A stretch of DNA of 5,408 nt from an uncultured Bryobacteraceae bacterium (GTDB lineage: Bacteria > Acidobacteriota > Terriglobia > Bryobacterales > Bryobacteraceae): contig CAKZVG010000770.1 in NCBI GenBank assembly GCA_937921835.1, positions 1 through 5,408 of the forward strand, read 5' to 3'. Positions 1 to 5,345 of the stretch are shown here, piece after piece (the stretch's first letter is position 1; every line of letters starts with the position of its first letter). Both the position numbers and the translations under genes were made by a program. Below the pieces are notes generated by a model. That model ran no database searches. It saw only the letters and a list, made by a program, of their open reading frames with translations, and was not told the origin of the DNA.

Positions 1-458
1 CCGAGTCCTCCGCCCAGGTGCACCACGGACTCCTGAAAGCCCTGGTCCATGGGCCGCATGGGATGGTTGTCTCCCAGGTGCCATTTTCCGAAGATGCCGG
101 TGCGGTAGCCGGCCGGAGCAAGCATCTCGGCCAGAGTCACCTCGCCGGGATCCATCATGGCGCGTCCCAGGAAGGTGTCCACGACGCGGGTGCGGTAGTT
201 GTAGCGGCCGGTCATGAGGCTGGCGCGGGTGGGGGCGCACACCGGGCTGACGTGGAACTGCGTAAACTGGACGCCGTCGCGCGCGACGCTGTCCATGTGC
301 GGCGTCTTCAGGTGCGGGTTGCCGTGGCAGGACAGGTCGCCGTAGCCCTGGTCGTCGGTGAGGATGAGCACCACGTTCGGCGGTGCTGGCCTGGCGCCCT
401 GCGCGCGCAGCACGGCGGGCGCGGCGGCGGAAGCAAGGAAGTCGCGTCTGGTCGGCAT
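1..458 (-). CDS. Sulfatase (arylsulfatase-like, S1 family), N-terminal part, cut by the window edge
   Basis: Secreted sulfate-ester hydrolase of the alkaline-phosphatase superfamily; only the first 152 residues are visible and the C-terminus lies beyond position 1. The N-terminus TRRDFLA (residues 3-9) matches the twin-arginine (Tat) consensus and is followed by an Ala-rich stretch ending near AQG (19-21). The catalytic core is clear: LTDDQGYGD (33-41) supplies the paired metal-binding Asp35-Asp36. CAPTR (74-78), in a [12 protein letters not shown] context, is the formylglycine site with Cys74 as the residue to be modified. GKWHLG (124-129) supplies Lys126 and His128. The second half, with the remaining metal ligands, is not visible, so the subfamily and substrate cannot be named. 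The start ATG has no Shine-Dalgarno but sits 10 nt after a TACAAT hexamer. It is divergent from the sulfatase at 485. Family certain; substrate unknown. Confidence 0.93.
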   Translation of the reverse strand, partial: MPTRRDFLASAAAPAVLRAQGARPAPPNVVLILTDDQGYGDLSCHGNPHLKTPHMDSVARDGVQFTQFHVSPVCAPTRASLMTGRYNYRTRVVDTFLGRAMMDPGEVTLAEMLAPAGYRTGIFGKWHLGDNHPMRPMDQGFQESVVHLGGGL

Positions 459-484
459 GGCTGCGACTATTGTACATTTGAGCC
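459..484. promoter_or_regulatory. Compact divergent promoter region between two sulfatase genes
   Basis: Only 26 bp separate two divergent ATG codons. The centre reads ATTGTACATT (469-478). Read on the minus strand, 474-469 is TACAAT, a good -10 hexamer, 10 nt from the partial sulfatase's ATG. Read on the plus strand, 473-478 is TACATT (4 of 6 matches to TATAAT), 6 nt from the other ATG. The two hexamers share two base pairs around a TGTACA palindrome. No recognisable -35 is seen; any -35 would lie inside the opposing coding sequence. No Shine-Dalgarno precedes either start. The hexamers are seen directly; promoter activity is inferred. Confidence 0.55.
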
Positions 485-1855
485 ATGAACCGCCGCGAAG
501 CCGTCACCGCGCTCTCCGCGCTCGCGCTGCCCGGGCCGCGGGCCATCGCGCAGGGAAAGAAACTGCCCAACATCCTCTGGCTGACCGCCGAGGACAATGG
601 ACCCGAGTGGGGCTGCTACGGCTTCCCGCTGGTGCGGACGCCGAACGTCGACCTGCTGGCGGCGCAGGGCGTGCGTTTCACGCGCGCCTTCGCGCCCGCG
701 CCGGTTTGTTCGGCCAGCCGCTCGGCGTTCATGACCGGGACGTTTCAGATCGCCAGCGGCGCGCACCACCACCGCAGCCACCGCAAGGACGGTTTCAAGC
801 TGCCGGCGGGCGTCAAACTCATCACCGAGTATTTCCGTTCGAAGGGCTATTTCACATGCAACGTCGGGCCCAACTTCGCGCCCGGCGTCGACGGGCGGGG
901 AAAGACCGACTTCAACTTTACTCCCGAAGGCAAGCCCTTCGACGGCACGCAGTGGAGCCAGCGCAAGCCCGGACAACCGTTTTTCGCGCACTTCAATTTC
1001 CAGGCCACGCACAAAGGTCCGGCCTTTCCGGCCGCGCGCAAGTTCAACAATGTGCTGGTGGACCCCAACAAGGTGCCGCTGCCGCCCTATTGGGCCGACC
1101 ATCCCGTGATCCGCGACGAGTTCGCCAACTACCTGGATGCGGTGAACCACCTCGACTGGCAGATCGGCGAGGTGATGAAGCGGCTCGAGGAAGAGGGGCT
1201 GGCGGAGAACACGCTGGTGGCCTTCTTCGGCGACAACGGGCGCTGTCTGCTGCGCGGCAAGCAGTGGCTCTACGACGCCGGCATCCACGTGCCGCTGGTG
1301 ATCCGCTGGCCGGGCCACGGCATCGAGCCGGGATCGGTGCGCGAGGATCCGGTGTCGCTCCTGGACCTGACGGCGACGTCGCTGGGCGCGGCCGGCGTGG
1401 AACTGCCCAAAACCATGCACGGCCGCCCGCTGTTCGGGGCGGGAGCGCGCGAGCGCGAGCACATCTTCGCTGCGCGCGACCGTTGCGACATCACCGTCGA
1501 CCGCATCCGCGCCATCCGCACCCGGCACTACAAGTACATCCGCAACTTCATGCCCGACCGCCCCTACACCCAGCACAACGACTACATCCTGCGCTCCTAC
1601 CCGACCTTCAGCGTGATGAAGGAACTGCACGCGGCGGGCAAGCTCTCGGGCGCGGAACTGGTCTTCATGCAGCCGCGCAAGCCCGAGGAAGAACTCTACG
1701 ACGTGACGGCCGATCCGCACGAGGTGAACAACCTGGCCGGTTCGGCGGCGCACCAGCACATCCGCAAGGCGCTGCGCGCGAAGCTGGACGCCTGGATCGA
1801 GGAGGTCAACGACCAGGGGCGCTTCCCGGAGAAGCCGGAAGCGGCCCAGTCGTGA
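485..1855 (+). CDS. Secreted sulfatase, sulfamidase-like (S1_8-like)
   Basis: Predicted exported sulfatase of 456 aa, a full-length size for the family. Residues 1-22 form a short leader with twin arginine (NRREAV), a hydrophobic stretch (ALSALALP) and a likely cut after AIA before Gln23. The metal-binding pair is Glu36-Asp37 (TAEDNG) rather than the usual Asp-Asp. The formylglycine site is CSASR (75-79) with Ala at the third position in place of the common Pro. Instead of the canonical GKWH block it has KTDFNF (140-145), followed by [18 protein letters not shown] (161-178) with His176. FGDNG (248-252) supplies Asp250-Asn251, and [15 protein letters not shown] follows. The C-terminus has the usual [17 protein letters not shown] block. 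From memory of the family, KTD plus [11 protein letters not shown] is typical of bacterial N-sulfoglucosamine sulfohydrolase-like enzymes. The exact substrate is therefore inferred, not shown. It ends 16 bp from the convergent carbonic anhydrase gene. Confidence 0.93.
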   Translation: MNRREAVTALSALALPGPRAIAQGKKLPNILWLTAEDNGPEWGCYGFPLVRTPNVDLLAAQGVRFTRAFAPAPVCSASRSAFMTGTFQIASGAHHHRSHRKDGFKLPAGVKLITEYFRSKGYFTCNVGPNFAPGVDGRGKTDFNFTPEGKPFDGTQWSQRKPGQPFFAHFNFQATHKGPAFPAARKFNNVLVDPNKVPLPPYWADHPVIRDEFANYLDAVNHLDWQIGEVMKRLEEEGLAENTLVAFFGDNGRCLLRGKQWLYDAGIHVPLVIRWPGHGIEPGSVREDPVSLLDLTATSLGAAGVELPKTMHGRPLFGAGAREREHIFAARDRCDITVDRIRAIRTRHYKYIRNFMPDRPYTQHNDYILRSYPTFSVMKELHAAGKLSGAELVFMQPRKPEEELYDVTADPHEVNNLAGSAAHQHIRKALRAKLDAWIEEVNDQGRFPEKPEAAQS

Positions 1856-1871
1856 GGGCTGACGAGGCGCG

Positions 1872-2483
1872 CTACAACGGCAGGAAGCGCCCGCTCGTCC
1901 GGTCGAAGGCCTTCACGGCGCCGGTGGCGATATCGTACACCCAGCCGTGGAGCGCGAGTTCGCCTTTGTGGAGCTTGGACGCCACCGAAGGATGCGTGCC
2001 CAGGTTGGCAAGCTGCGCCACCACGTTCTGCTCGATGAGCAGCGCCAGACGGTCCTGCGCCCCGAGATGCGCGTAGTTCTCCTGGACCACGAAGCGGGCG
2101 CACTCGGCGTGCTTGAGCCAGAGCGCCACGGTGGGCATGCGCGCCAGCGGTTCGGGATCGAGCAGGGCCTTCATGGCGCCGCAATCGGAGTGCCCGCACA
2201 CGATGATGTCGCGCACGCCGAGCGCCATGACGGCGTATTCGATGGTGGCGGACACGCCGCCGGTGGTCTCGCCCCAGGCGGGGGCGATGTTGCCGGCGTT
2301 GCGGCAGATGAACAGGTCGCCGGGCTTGGTCTGGGTGATCAGTTCCGGCACGATGCGGGAATCCGAACAGGTAAGGAACAGCGCTTCGGGACTCTGGCCG
2401 GAGGCCAGCCGTTCAAACAGTGGACGCGCCTCGGCAAAGGCCTCGCGTTGAAAACGCGACAGCCCTTCGAGAATTTTTCGCAT
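1872..2483 (-). CDS. Beta-class carbonic anhydrase
   Basis: Zinc enzyme interconverting CO2 and bicarbonate in the cytoplasm; 203 aa, normal for bacterial beta-carbonic anhydrases, with no signal peptide. The zinc ligands are Cys39, His98 and Cys101. CSDSR (39-43) also holds the catalytic Asp41-Arg43 dyad, and CGHSDCGAM (96-104) holds the other two ligands. FICRNAGNIAP (58-68), the GGVSATIEYAV segment (75-85) and ALHGWVYDIATG (177-188) are the other conserved blocks. The ATG is preceded almost directly by GAGGGA, a Shine-Dalgarno-like run with unusually short spacing. The gene lies 26 bp downstream of carD on the same strand with no visible terminator between them, so they are probably one transcript. 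This could be called can or cynT by homology, but there is no cyanate operon here, so no symbol is given. Family assignment is secure. Confidence 0.96.
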   Translation of the reverse strand: MRKILEGLSRFQREAFAEARPLFERLASGQSPEALFLTCSDSRIVPELITQTKPGDLFICRNAGNIAPAWGETTGGVSATIEYAVMALGVRDIIVCGHSDCGAMKALLDPEPLARMPTVALWLKHAECARFVVQENYAHLGAQDRLALLIEQNVVAQLANLGTHPSVASKLHKGELALHGWVYDIATGAVKAFDRTSGRFLPL

Positions 2484-2509
2484 TCCCTCAGCTTACCGTG
2501 AGCGGGCGG

Positions 2510-3019
2510 TCACAACGGCTGCGGCAGCCGCAGGGAAGCTTTGGCCAGCGCCCGGTCGAGCATCTCGGCCACTTGCTGCTCGGAGAGCATGCGCGAGTTC
2601 GATAACTCCGTCACCAGCATGTGGCGGGCGCGGTCGAGCATCTTCTTTTCCCGGAACGAGAGCGGCTTTTGGCTCTGCTGGATCAGCAGGGCTTTCAGAA
2701 CCTCGGCGACTTCGAGCAGGCTGCCGTGCCGCATCCGCTCGGAGTTCTCCTTGAAGCGGTCCTTCCAATCCTGCTTGTGGATACACCACTCCGCCGCGAG
2801 GTACGCCAGGACCCGGCCGATCTCGCCGTTGGTCGTCACGCGGCGCAGTCCAACCTGTTGAGCATGCGAGAACGGCACCATTACCGTGAGCGAGTTGCAG
2901 GAGAAGCGGAGGAGGTAGAAGTATTCGCAATGGGGGCCCGCCGGGCGGGATGTGATGTTCTCGATGGTCCCTACACCCTGGTTCGGGTAGACTACTTTCT
3001 CGCCGATGCGGAAGGTCAT
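2510..3019 (-). CDS. carD: CarD/CdnL-type RNA polymerase-binding transcription regulator
   Basis: Protein of 169 aa in the CarD_CdnL_TRCF family, which binds the RNA polymerase beta subunit and stabilises open promoter complexes, classically at rRNA and growth-linked promoters. The N-terminal Tudor-like RNAP-interaction domain (about 1-65) opens with FRIGEKVVYPNQGVGTIENI. The C-terminal helical DNA-binding domain (about 70-165) carries DWKDRFKENSERMRHGSL, EVAEVLKALL and LSFREKKMLDRARHMLVTEL, which line up with mycobacterial and Thermus CarD. Trp85 is placed like the tryptophan that wedges into the upstream edge of the bubble. I chose the ATG at 3019 because the family motif starts right after it and AGGGG lies 7 nt upstream. 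A GTG at 3037 would add only MYRGPR. It is the first gene of a likely two-gene operon with carbonic anhydrase, driven by the promoter at 3080-3109. Confidence 0.94.
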   Translation of the reverse strand: MTFRIGEKVVYPNQGVGTIENITSRPAGPHCEYFYLLRFSCNSLTVMVPFSHAQQVGLRRVTTNGEIGRVLAYLAAEWCIHKQDWKDRFKENSERMRHGSLLEVAEVLKALLIQQSQKPLSFREKKMLDRARHMLVTELSNSRMLSEQQVAEMLDRALAKASLRLPQPL

Positions 3020-3026
3020 GCGAGGA

Positions 3027-3031
3027 CCCCT
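3027..3031 (-). promoter_or_regulatory. Ribosome binding site deciding the carD start
   Basis: Minus-strand AGGGG sits 7 nt before the ATG at 3019. The spacing is ideal for that ATG. The alternative GTG at 3037 lies upstream of this site and so cannot use it. This supports the 169-residue form of CarD. Confidence 0.6.
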
Positions 3032-3079
3032 GTACACCTAACTGAAGTTGTCGGTCACACCACCAAAATGTGCTACTGA

Positions 3080-3109
3080 ATCGTAATCGAAACCAGCCGC
3101 TTCTGTCAA
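3080..3109 (-). promoter_or_regulatory. Sigma70-type promoter for carD-carbonic anhydrase
   Basis: On the minus strand a perfect -35 hexamer TTGACA (3109-3104) is followed after 18 bp by TACGAT (3085-3080), which matches TATAAT at 4 of 6 positions. Transcription would start near 3073, giving a leader of about 54 nt before the carD ATG at 3019. This is the only promoter in the window with both hexamers recognisable. Confidence 0.65.
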
Positions 3110-3162
3110 TAGAAAAATGCGAAGAAGCCCAATAATCACGGTATCGCCATCATTGCTCCCGG

Positions 3163-3174
3163 GCCGCCGGCGGC
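3163..3174. repeat. Perfect 12-bp palindrome
   Basis: GCCGCCGGCGGC is its own reverse complement and lies in the carD-sulfatase gap, directly after CCCGGG. It could be an operator or simply a GC-rich chance palindrome; no second copy was noticed in the gap. Confidence 0.4.
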
Positions 3175-3183
3175 GAGACCTGA

Positions 3184-3212
3184 CAAAAGCGTCTCCTTTT
3201 GAACGGAGGCGC
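3184..3212 (-). terminator. Terminator-like hairpin with T-run on the minus strand
   Basis: GCGTCTCC (3189-3196) and GGAGGCGC (3205-3212) form an 8-bp stem with one G-T wobble and an 8-nt loop. Read on the minus strand, the stem is followed at once by TTTTG (3188-3184), the layout of a weak intrinsic terminator. No gene ends here on that strand, so it would act on a transcript starting inside the intergenic region or on readthrough. CAAAAG (3184-3189) can instead pair with CTTTTG (3196-3201), giving a competing hairpin. Structure is seen; function is inferred. Confidence 0.4.
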
Positions 3213-3224
3213 CCGGGGAAGCGC

Positions 3225-3253
3225 GTTACACCGTTCGGAAGTGTATCTGTAAA
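3225..3253 (-). promoter_or_regulatory. Candidate upstream minus-strand promoter
   Basis: On the minus strand TTTACA (5 of 6 matches to TTGACA; 3253-3248) is followed after 17 bp by TGTAAC (4 of 6 matches to TATAAT; 3230-3225). A start near 3218 would run straight into the hairpin at 3212-3189. The same island contains TACAC (3227-3231) facing GTGTA (3241-3245), so it could instead be an operator dyad. Confidence 0.35.
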
Positions 3254-3269
3254 TTAAGCGGTTTTCAGC

Positions 3270-3283
3270 GCCTGCCGGCAGGC
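3270..3283. repeat. Perfect 14-bp palindrome upstream of the third sulfatase
   Basis: GCCTGCCGGCAGGC is exactly self-complementary and ends 26 bp before the TACAAT hexamer at 3310. That placement, around or just upstream of a -35 region, suits an operator for a dimeric regulator. A 9-base half (CCGGCAGGC) recurs at 5243-5251, upstream of the acetyltransferase. It may also be a chance product of high GC. Confidence 0.4.
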
Positions 3284-3309
3284 TGCGGCGCGGAGCGTGC
3301 CGGGCGGAG

Positions 3310-3315
3310 TACAAT
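3310..3315 (+). promoter_or_regulatory. -10 hexamer adjacent to the third sulfatase start
   Basis: TACAAT matches TATAAT at 5 of 6 positions and lies 7 nt before the ATG at 3323. With usual -10 to start spacing, transcription would begin on or within a base or so of the ATG, so the mRNA may be leaderless. No -35 is recognisable in the GC-rich DNA at about 3287-3292. A GGGAG one base from the ATG is too close to be a normal Shine-Dalgarno site. Confidence 0.5.
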
Positions 3316-3322
3316 CGGGAGC

Positions 3323-4726
3323 ATGTCGGCAACCCGGCGCGAACTGCTGGCGGGAGCGCCCTTCCTCAGCCTGGCGGCCAGGGGAGCGGAATCCCGCCCC
3401 AATGTGATCCTGATCATGACCGACGACCATGGCGCCTGGGCGACCGGCGCCTACGGTTGCGGGGAAATCCACACGCCGAACATAGACCGTCTGGCGAGCG
3501 GCGGCGTGCGCTTCGACCGGGCCTACGCCTGCACGCCGGTCTGTTCGCCCAGCCGCATGACCTACATGACCGGATGCATTCCTTCCACCCACGGGGTCCA
3601 GGACTGGCTGCGCCCGGAGAACAGCTACGGCGCCCAATCCCGCCGCTGGCTGGAGGGGATGACCACCTACTCCGAGGTGCTGGCGCGCAACGGCTACACG
3701 CTGGGGATGTCCGGCAAGTGGCACATGGGCGACGACCACACCGCGCAAGCCGGGTTCTCCTGGTGGATGACCGTGCCGGGCGGCGGCGGGACGTACCGGG
3801 ACCCGGAGTTCGTCAAAAACGGCGAACGGAGGAAGCTGGCCGGCTTCAAAACCGACCTGGTGACCGACGGCGCGCTCGAGTTCCTCGACCTTCAGAAGAA
3901 ATCCCGCACTCCTTTTCATCTGTTCGTTCCTTACTACGCCCCGCACACGCCCTACGACTTTCAGCCGGAGCCGTACCGCGCACCTTACGCCAAGGCGAAG
4001 TTCTCCTGCTTTCCGCGCGGCGAAGCCCACCCCTGGCAGAACAAGACCCTGCGCGGCCACCACAACAAGGAAGACAGCATGCGCGCCTACTCGGCGCTGA
4101 TCACCGGCGTGGACCACAACGTCGGCCGCATCCTCAAGCGCCTCGACGAGATCGGCGCGAGAGAGAACACGCTGGTGATCTTCACCGCCGACCAGGGCTG
4201 GAGCGCCGGCCACCACGGCGTCTGGGGCAAAGGCAACGGCACCTGGCCCTTCAATATGTACGAGGAGGCGATCCACGTGCCGATGATCTGGAACCATCCC
4301 GGCAGGATCCGGCCGGCGGCGGTTGGCGCCATGGTCTCTTCCTACGACTTCTTTCCGACCATCCTCGATTACCTTGGCCTCAGCGCGCCCGCCGACCGGC
4401 GCCGGGTGGGCCGCAGTTACGCCGCCTGGCTGCGCGGCCAGCAGCCGAAGTGGGACAACCGCCTGTACTTTGAGTACGCGATGGTGCGCGCGGTGCGAAC
4501 CTCGAATCTGAAGTATGTCGAACGCACCAAGGAGTGGGAAAGCGAACTCTACGACCTGGAAACGGACCCGGGCGAGACCCGCAACCTGATCAATGACCCG
4601 CGCCAGCGCAAGCAACTCGAAGCGCTGCGGGCCAGCCTGCGCGGGTTCTTCGAGCGCGCCGGCGCGCCGCCGATCGAGGACTGGCGCAAGACCACCCGGC
4701 AGGTGCTGACCGAGTACTCGCGCTGA
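3323..4726 (+). CDS. Secreted sulfatase (S1 family, arylsulfatase A-like)
   Basis: Complete 467-aa sulfatase, predicted to cleave sulfate esters outside the cytoplasm. The leader has a twin-arginine motif TRRELLAG (4-11) and a hydrophobic stretch to about Ala22. Catalytic features in order: Asp34-Asp35 in IMTDDHG (31-37); formylglycine site CSPSR (74-78) with Cys74; Lys132 and His134 in SGKWHMGD (130-137); His208 in YYAPHTPY; Asp290-Gln291 in FTADQGWSAGHHG (287-299); Lys303 in VWGKGNGTWPFNMYEEAIHVP. The C-terminal ELYDLETDPGETRNLIND block is standard. Gln at the Asn/His position of the metal site (DQG) is a less common variant. All essential residues are present, so it should be active once Cys74 is oxidised. 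The substrate cannot be read from sequence. It has its own TACAAT promoter element and is convergent with the acetyltransferase gene 50 bp downstream. Confidence 0.95.
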   Translation: MSATRRELLAGAPFLSLAARGAESRPNVILIMTDDHGAWATGAYGCGEIHTPNIDRLASGGVRFDRAYACTPVCSPSRMTYMTGCIPSTHGVQDWLRPENSYGAQSRRWLEGMTTYSEVLARNGYTLGMSGKWHMGDDHTAQAGFSWWMTVPGGGGTYRDPEFVKNGERRKLAGFKTDLVTDGALEFLDLQKKSRTPFHLFVPYYAPHTPYDFQPEPYRAPYAKAKFSCFPRGEAHPWQNKTLRGHHNKEDSMRAYSALITGVDHNVGRILKRLDEIGARENTLVIFTADQGWSAGHHGVWGKGNGTWPFNMYEEAIHVPMIWNHPGRIRPAAVGAMVSSYDFFPTILDYLGLSAPADRRRVGRSYAAWLRGQQPKWDNRLYFEYAMVRAVRTSNLKYVERTKEWESELYDLETDPGETRNLINDPRQRKQLEALRASLRGFFERAGAPPIEDWRKTTRQVLTEYSR

Positions 4727-4744
4727 CGGGTTCCGCCGCGGCGT

Positions 4745-4775
4745 CCGGGCGGTGGCGGCTCTCCCGCGAGCCCGG
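4745..4775. terminator. GC-rich inverted repeat between convergent genes
   Basis: CCGGGC (4745-4750) and GCCCGG (4770-4775) can form a 6-bp stem around a 19-nt loop, which itself has GGCGG and CCCGC segments able to extend pairing. It sits between the sulfatase stop and the acetyltransferase stop, where a bidirectional terminator is expected. There is no T-run on either strand, so the call is weak. Confidence 0.3.
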
Positions 4776-4776
4776 T

Positions 4777-5229
4777 TCAGCCAAGGGGCTTCCGGAGCCG
4801 GAGGGCGTCGCGTCCCGGGCCGTAATAGTTGGGAAGCGCGCCTTCGCGGCGGTAGCCGGCCCGGCGGTAGAGCCGCCGCGCGGCGGAATTGGTCCGCTCA
4901 ACTTCGAGCGTGACGGCAGCCGCGCCCGCGCTGGCGGCGGCGCGTTCGAAGGACTCAAGCAGCCGCGTACCGAGTCCCCGCCTCCGCCACGCCCGGCGCA
5001 CGGCGAGCGATTCGAGCCGCGCCAGCGGCGGCCGGTAGCGGCGGTCGATAGCCCCCAGAACGTAGCCGGCCGCGCCGCCGGCGTCCCCGGCCAACAGGAA
5101 GACCGAACCCGCGCGGCGGAGACAGGCCCGGAACACGGCGGGCGGAAAGCGCTCCTCGCCGAAGCCTTCGCCCTCGATGGCGAGGATGGCCGGCAGATCG
5201 GCGGCCGACGCCGGACGGATGCGCGTCAT
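4777..5229 (-). CDS. GNAT N-acetyltransferase, RimI-like (ribosomal protein S18-alanine type)
   Basis: A 150-aa cytoplasmic acetyltransferase using acetyl-CoA; the length equals the usual RimI size. TRIRPASAADLPAILAIE (2-19) is a typical GNAT opening. The acetyl-CoA loop is RRRGLG (82-87), preceded by LESLAVRRAW. TLEVERTNSAARRLYRRAGY (107-126) holds Glu109 and Tyr121, spaced 12 residues apart like the catalytic Glu103/Tyr115 pair of Salmonella RimI. NYYGPGRDALRLRKPL (134-149) closely resembles the RimI C-terminus. I chose ATG 5229 because the domain starts there. The reading frame stays open upstream to 5382, but that extension is low-complexity and overlaps the next gene. GTGGAG abuts the ATG with no spacer, so the start is not decided by the ribosome site. 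The related tsaB/tsaD genes that often neighbour rimI are absent, so another N-acetyl acceptor is possible. Confidence 0.88.
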   Translation of the reverse strand: MTRIRPASAADLPAILAIEGEGFGEERFPPAVFRACLRRAGSVFLLAGDAGGAAGYVLGAIDRRYRPPLARLESLAVRRAWRRRGLGTRLLESFERAAASAGAAAVTLEVERTNSAARRLYRRAGYRREGALPNYYGPGRDALRLRKPLG

Positions 5230-5325
5230 CTCCACAGTCTGACCGGCAGGCGGGGGGTATGTCGCGGCGCCGGGTGTCGCCGCCCGGCCGGCGGCGATCG
5301 CCAGAGACGCCGGGCGGGGGTCTGC

Positions 5326-5331
5326 GACAAT
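5326..5331 (+). promoter_or_regulatory. Possible -10 hexamer for the last gene
   Basis: GACAAT (4 of 6 matches to TATAAT) lies 14 nt before the ATG at 5346, in the 116-bp gap between the divergent acetyltransferase and exported-protein genes. It resembles the TACAAT hexamers near the sulfatase starts. No clear -35 is visible, and no clear promoter for the acetyltransferase was recognised in this gap. Confidence 0.35.
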
Positions 5332-5345
5332 GGGTTCGATCCCCC

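Larger units (their letters stand above)
3020..3322. other. Intergenic region between carD and the third sulfatase
   Basis: This 303-bp gap separates two divergent genes and holds no credible coding sequence. It has an AT-richer part (about 3050-3150) with the carD promoter and a second AT-rich island (3225-3262). Between and beside them are GC-rich dyads: 3163-3174, 3189-3212 and 3270-3283. It ends in a TACAAT hexamer next to the sulfatase start. The gap is long compared with the other intergenic spaces here (16 to 116 bp), which suggests it carries regulation for both flanking genes. The individual sites are listed separately. Confidence 0.8.

Noticed and set aside
467..1759. 430-codon open frame on the minus strand opposite the second sulfatase
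   Set aside because: No domain motif is visible, and it is the mirror of a clear sulfatase. Long antisense frames are expected opposite high-GC genes with strong third-position GC.
358..2076. 572-codon plus-strand frame spanning the divergent gap, the second sulfatase and part of the carbonic anhydrase
   Set aside because: Arg/Ala/Pro-rich composition typical of an off-frame reading. It crosses two real genes and a promoter.
3020..3037. GTG start giving CarD six extra residues
   Set aside because: The AGGGG site at 3031-3027 is correctly spaced for the ATG at 3019 and lies within the extension, and the family motif begins right after that ATG.
1947..3079. Several plus-strand frames opposite the carbonic anhydrase and carD genes
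   Set aside because: The minus-strand products have full catalytic and domain motifs; the plus-strand translations show none.
3181..3224. tRNA-like or structured RNA gene suggested by the TTTTGAAC loop
   Set aside because: The loop is 8 nt, there is no acceptor stem, D-arm or anticodon arm at the right distances, and no conserved TTCGA box.
3158..3283. Possible CRISPR array or tandem repeat from the clustered palindromes
   Set aside because: The palindromes differ in sequence and spacing and there are no repeated units.
3254..4615. 453-codon open frame on the minus strand opposite the third sulfatase
   Set aside because: Val/Ala/Arg/Gly-rich shadow with no recognisable family blocks, lying opposite a gene with a complete catalytic site.
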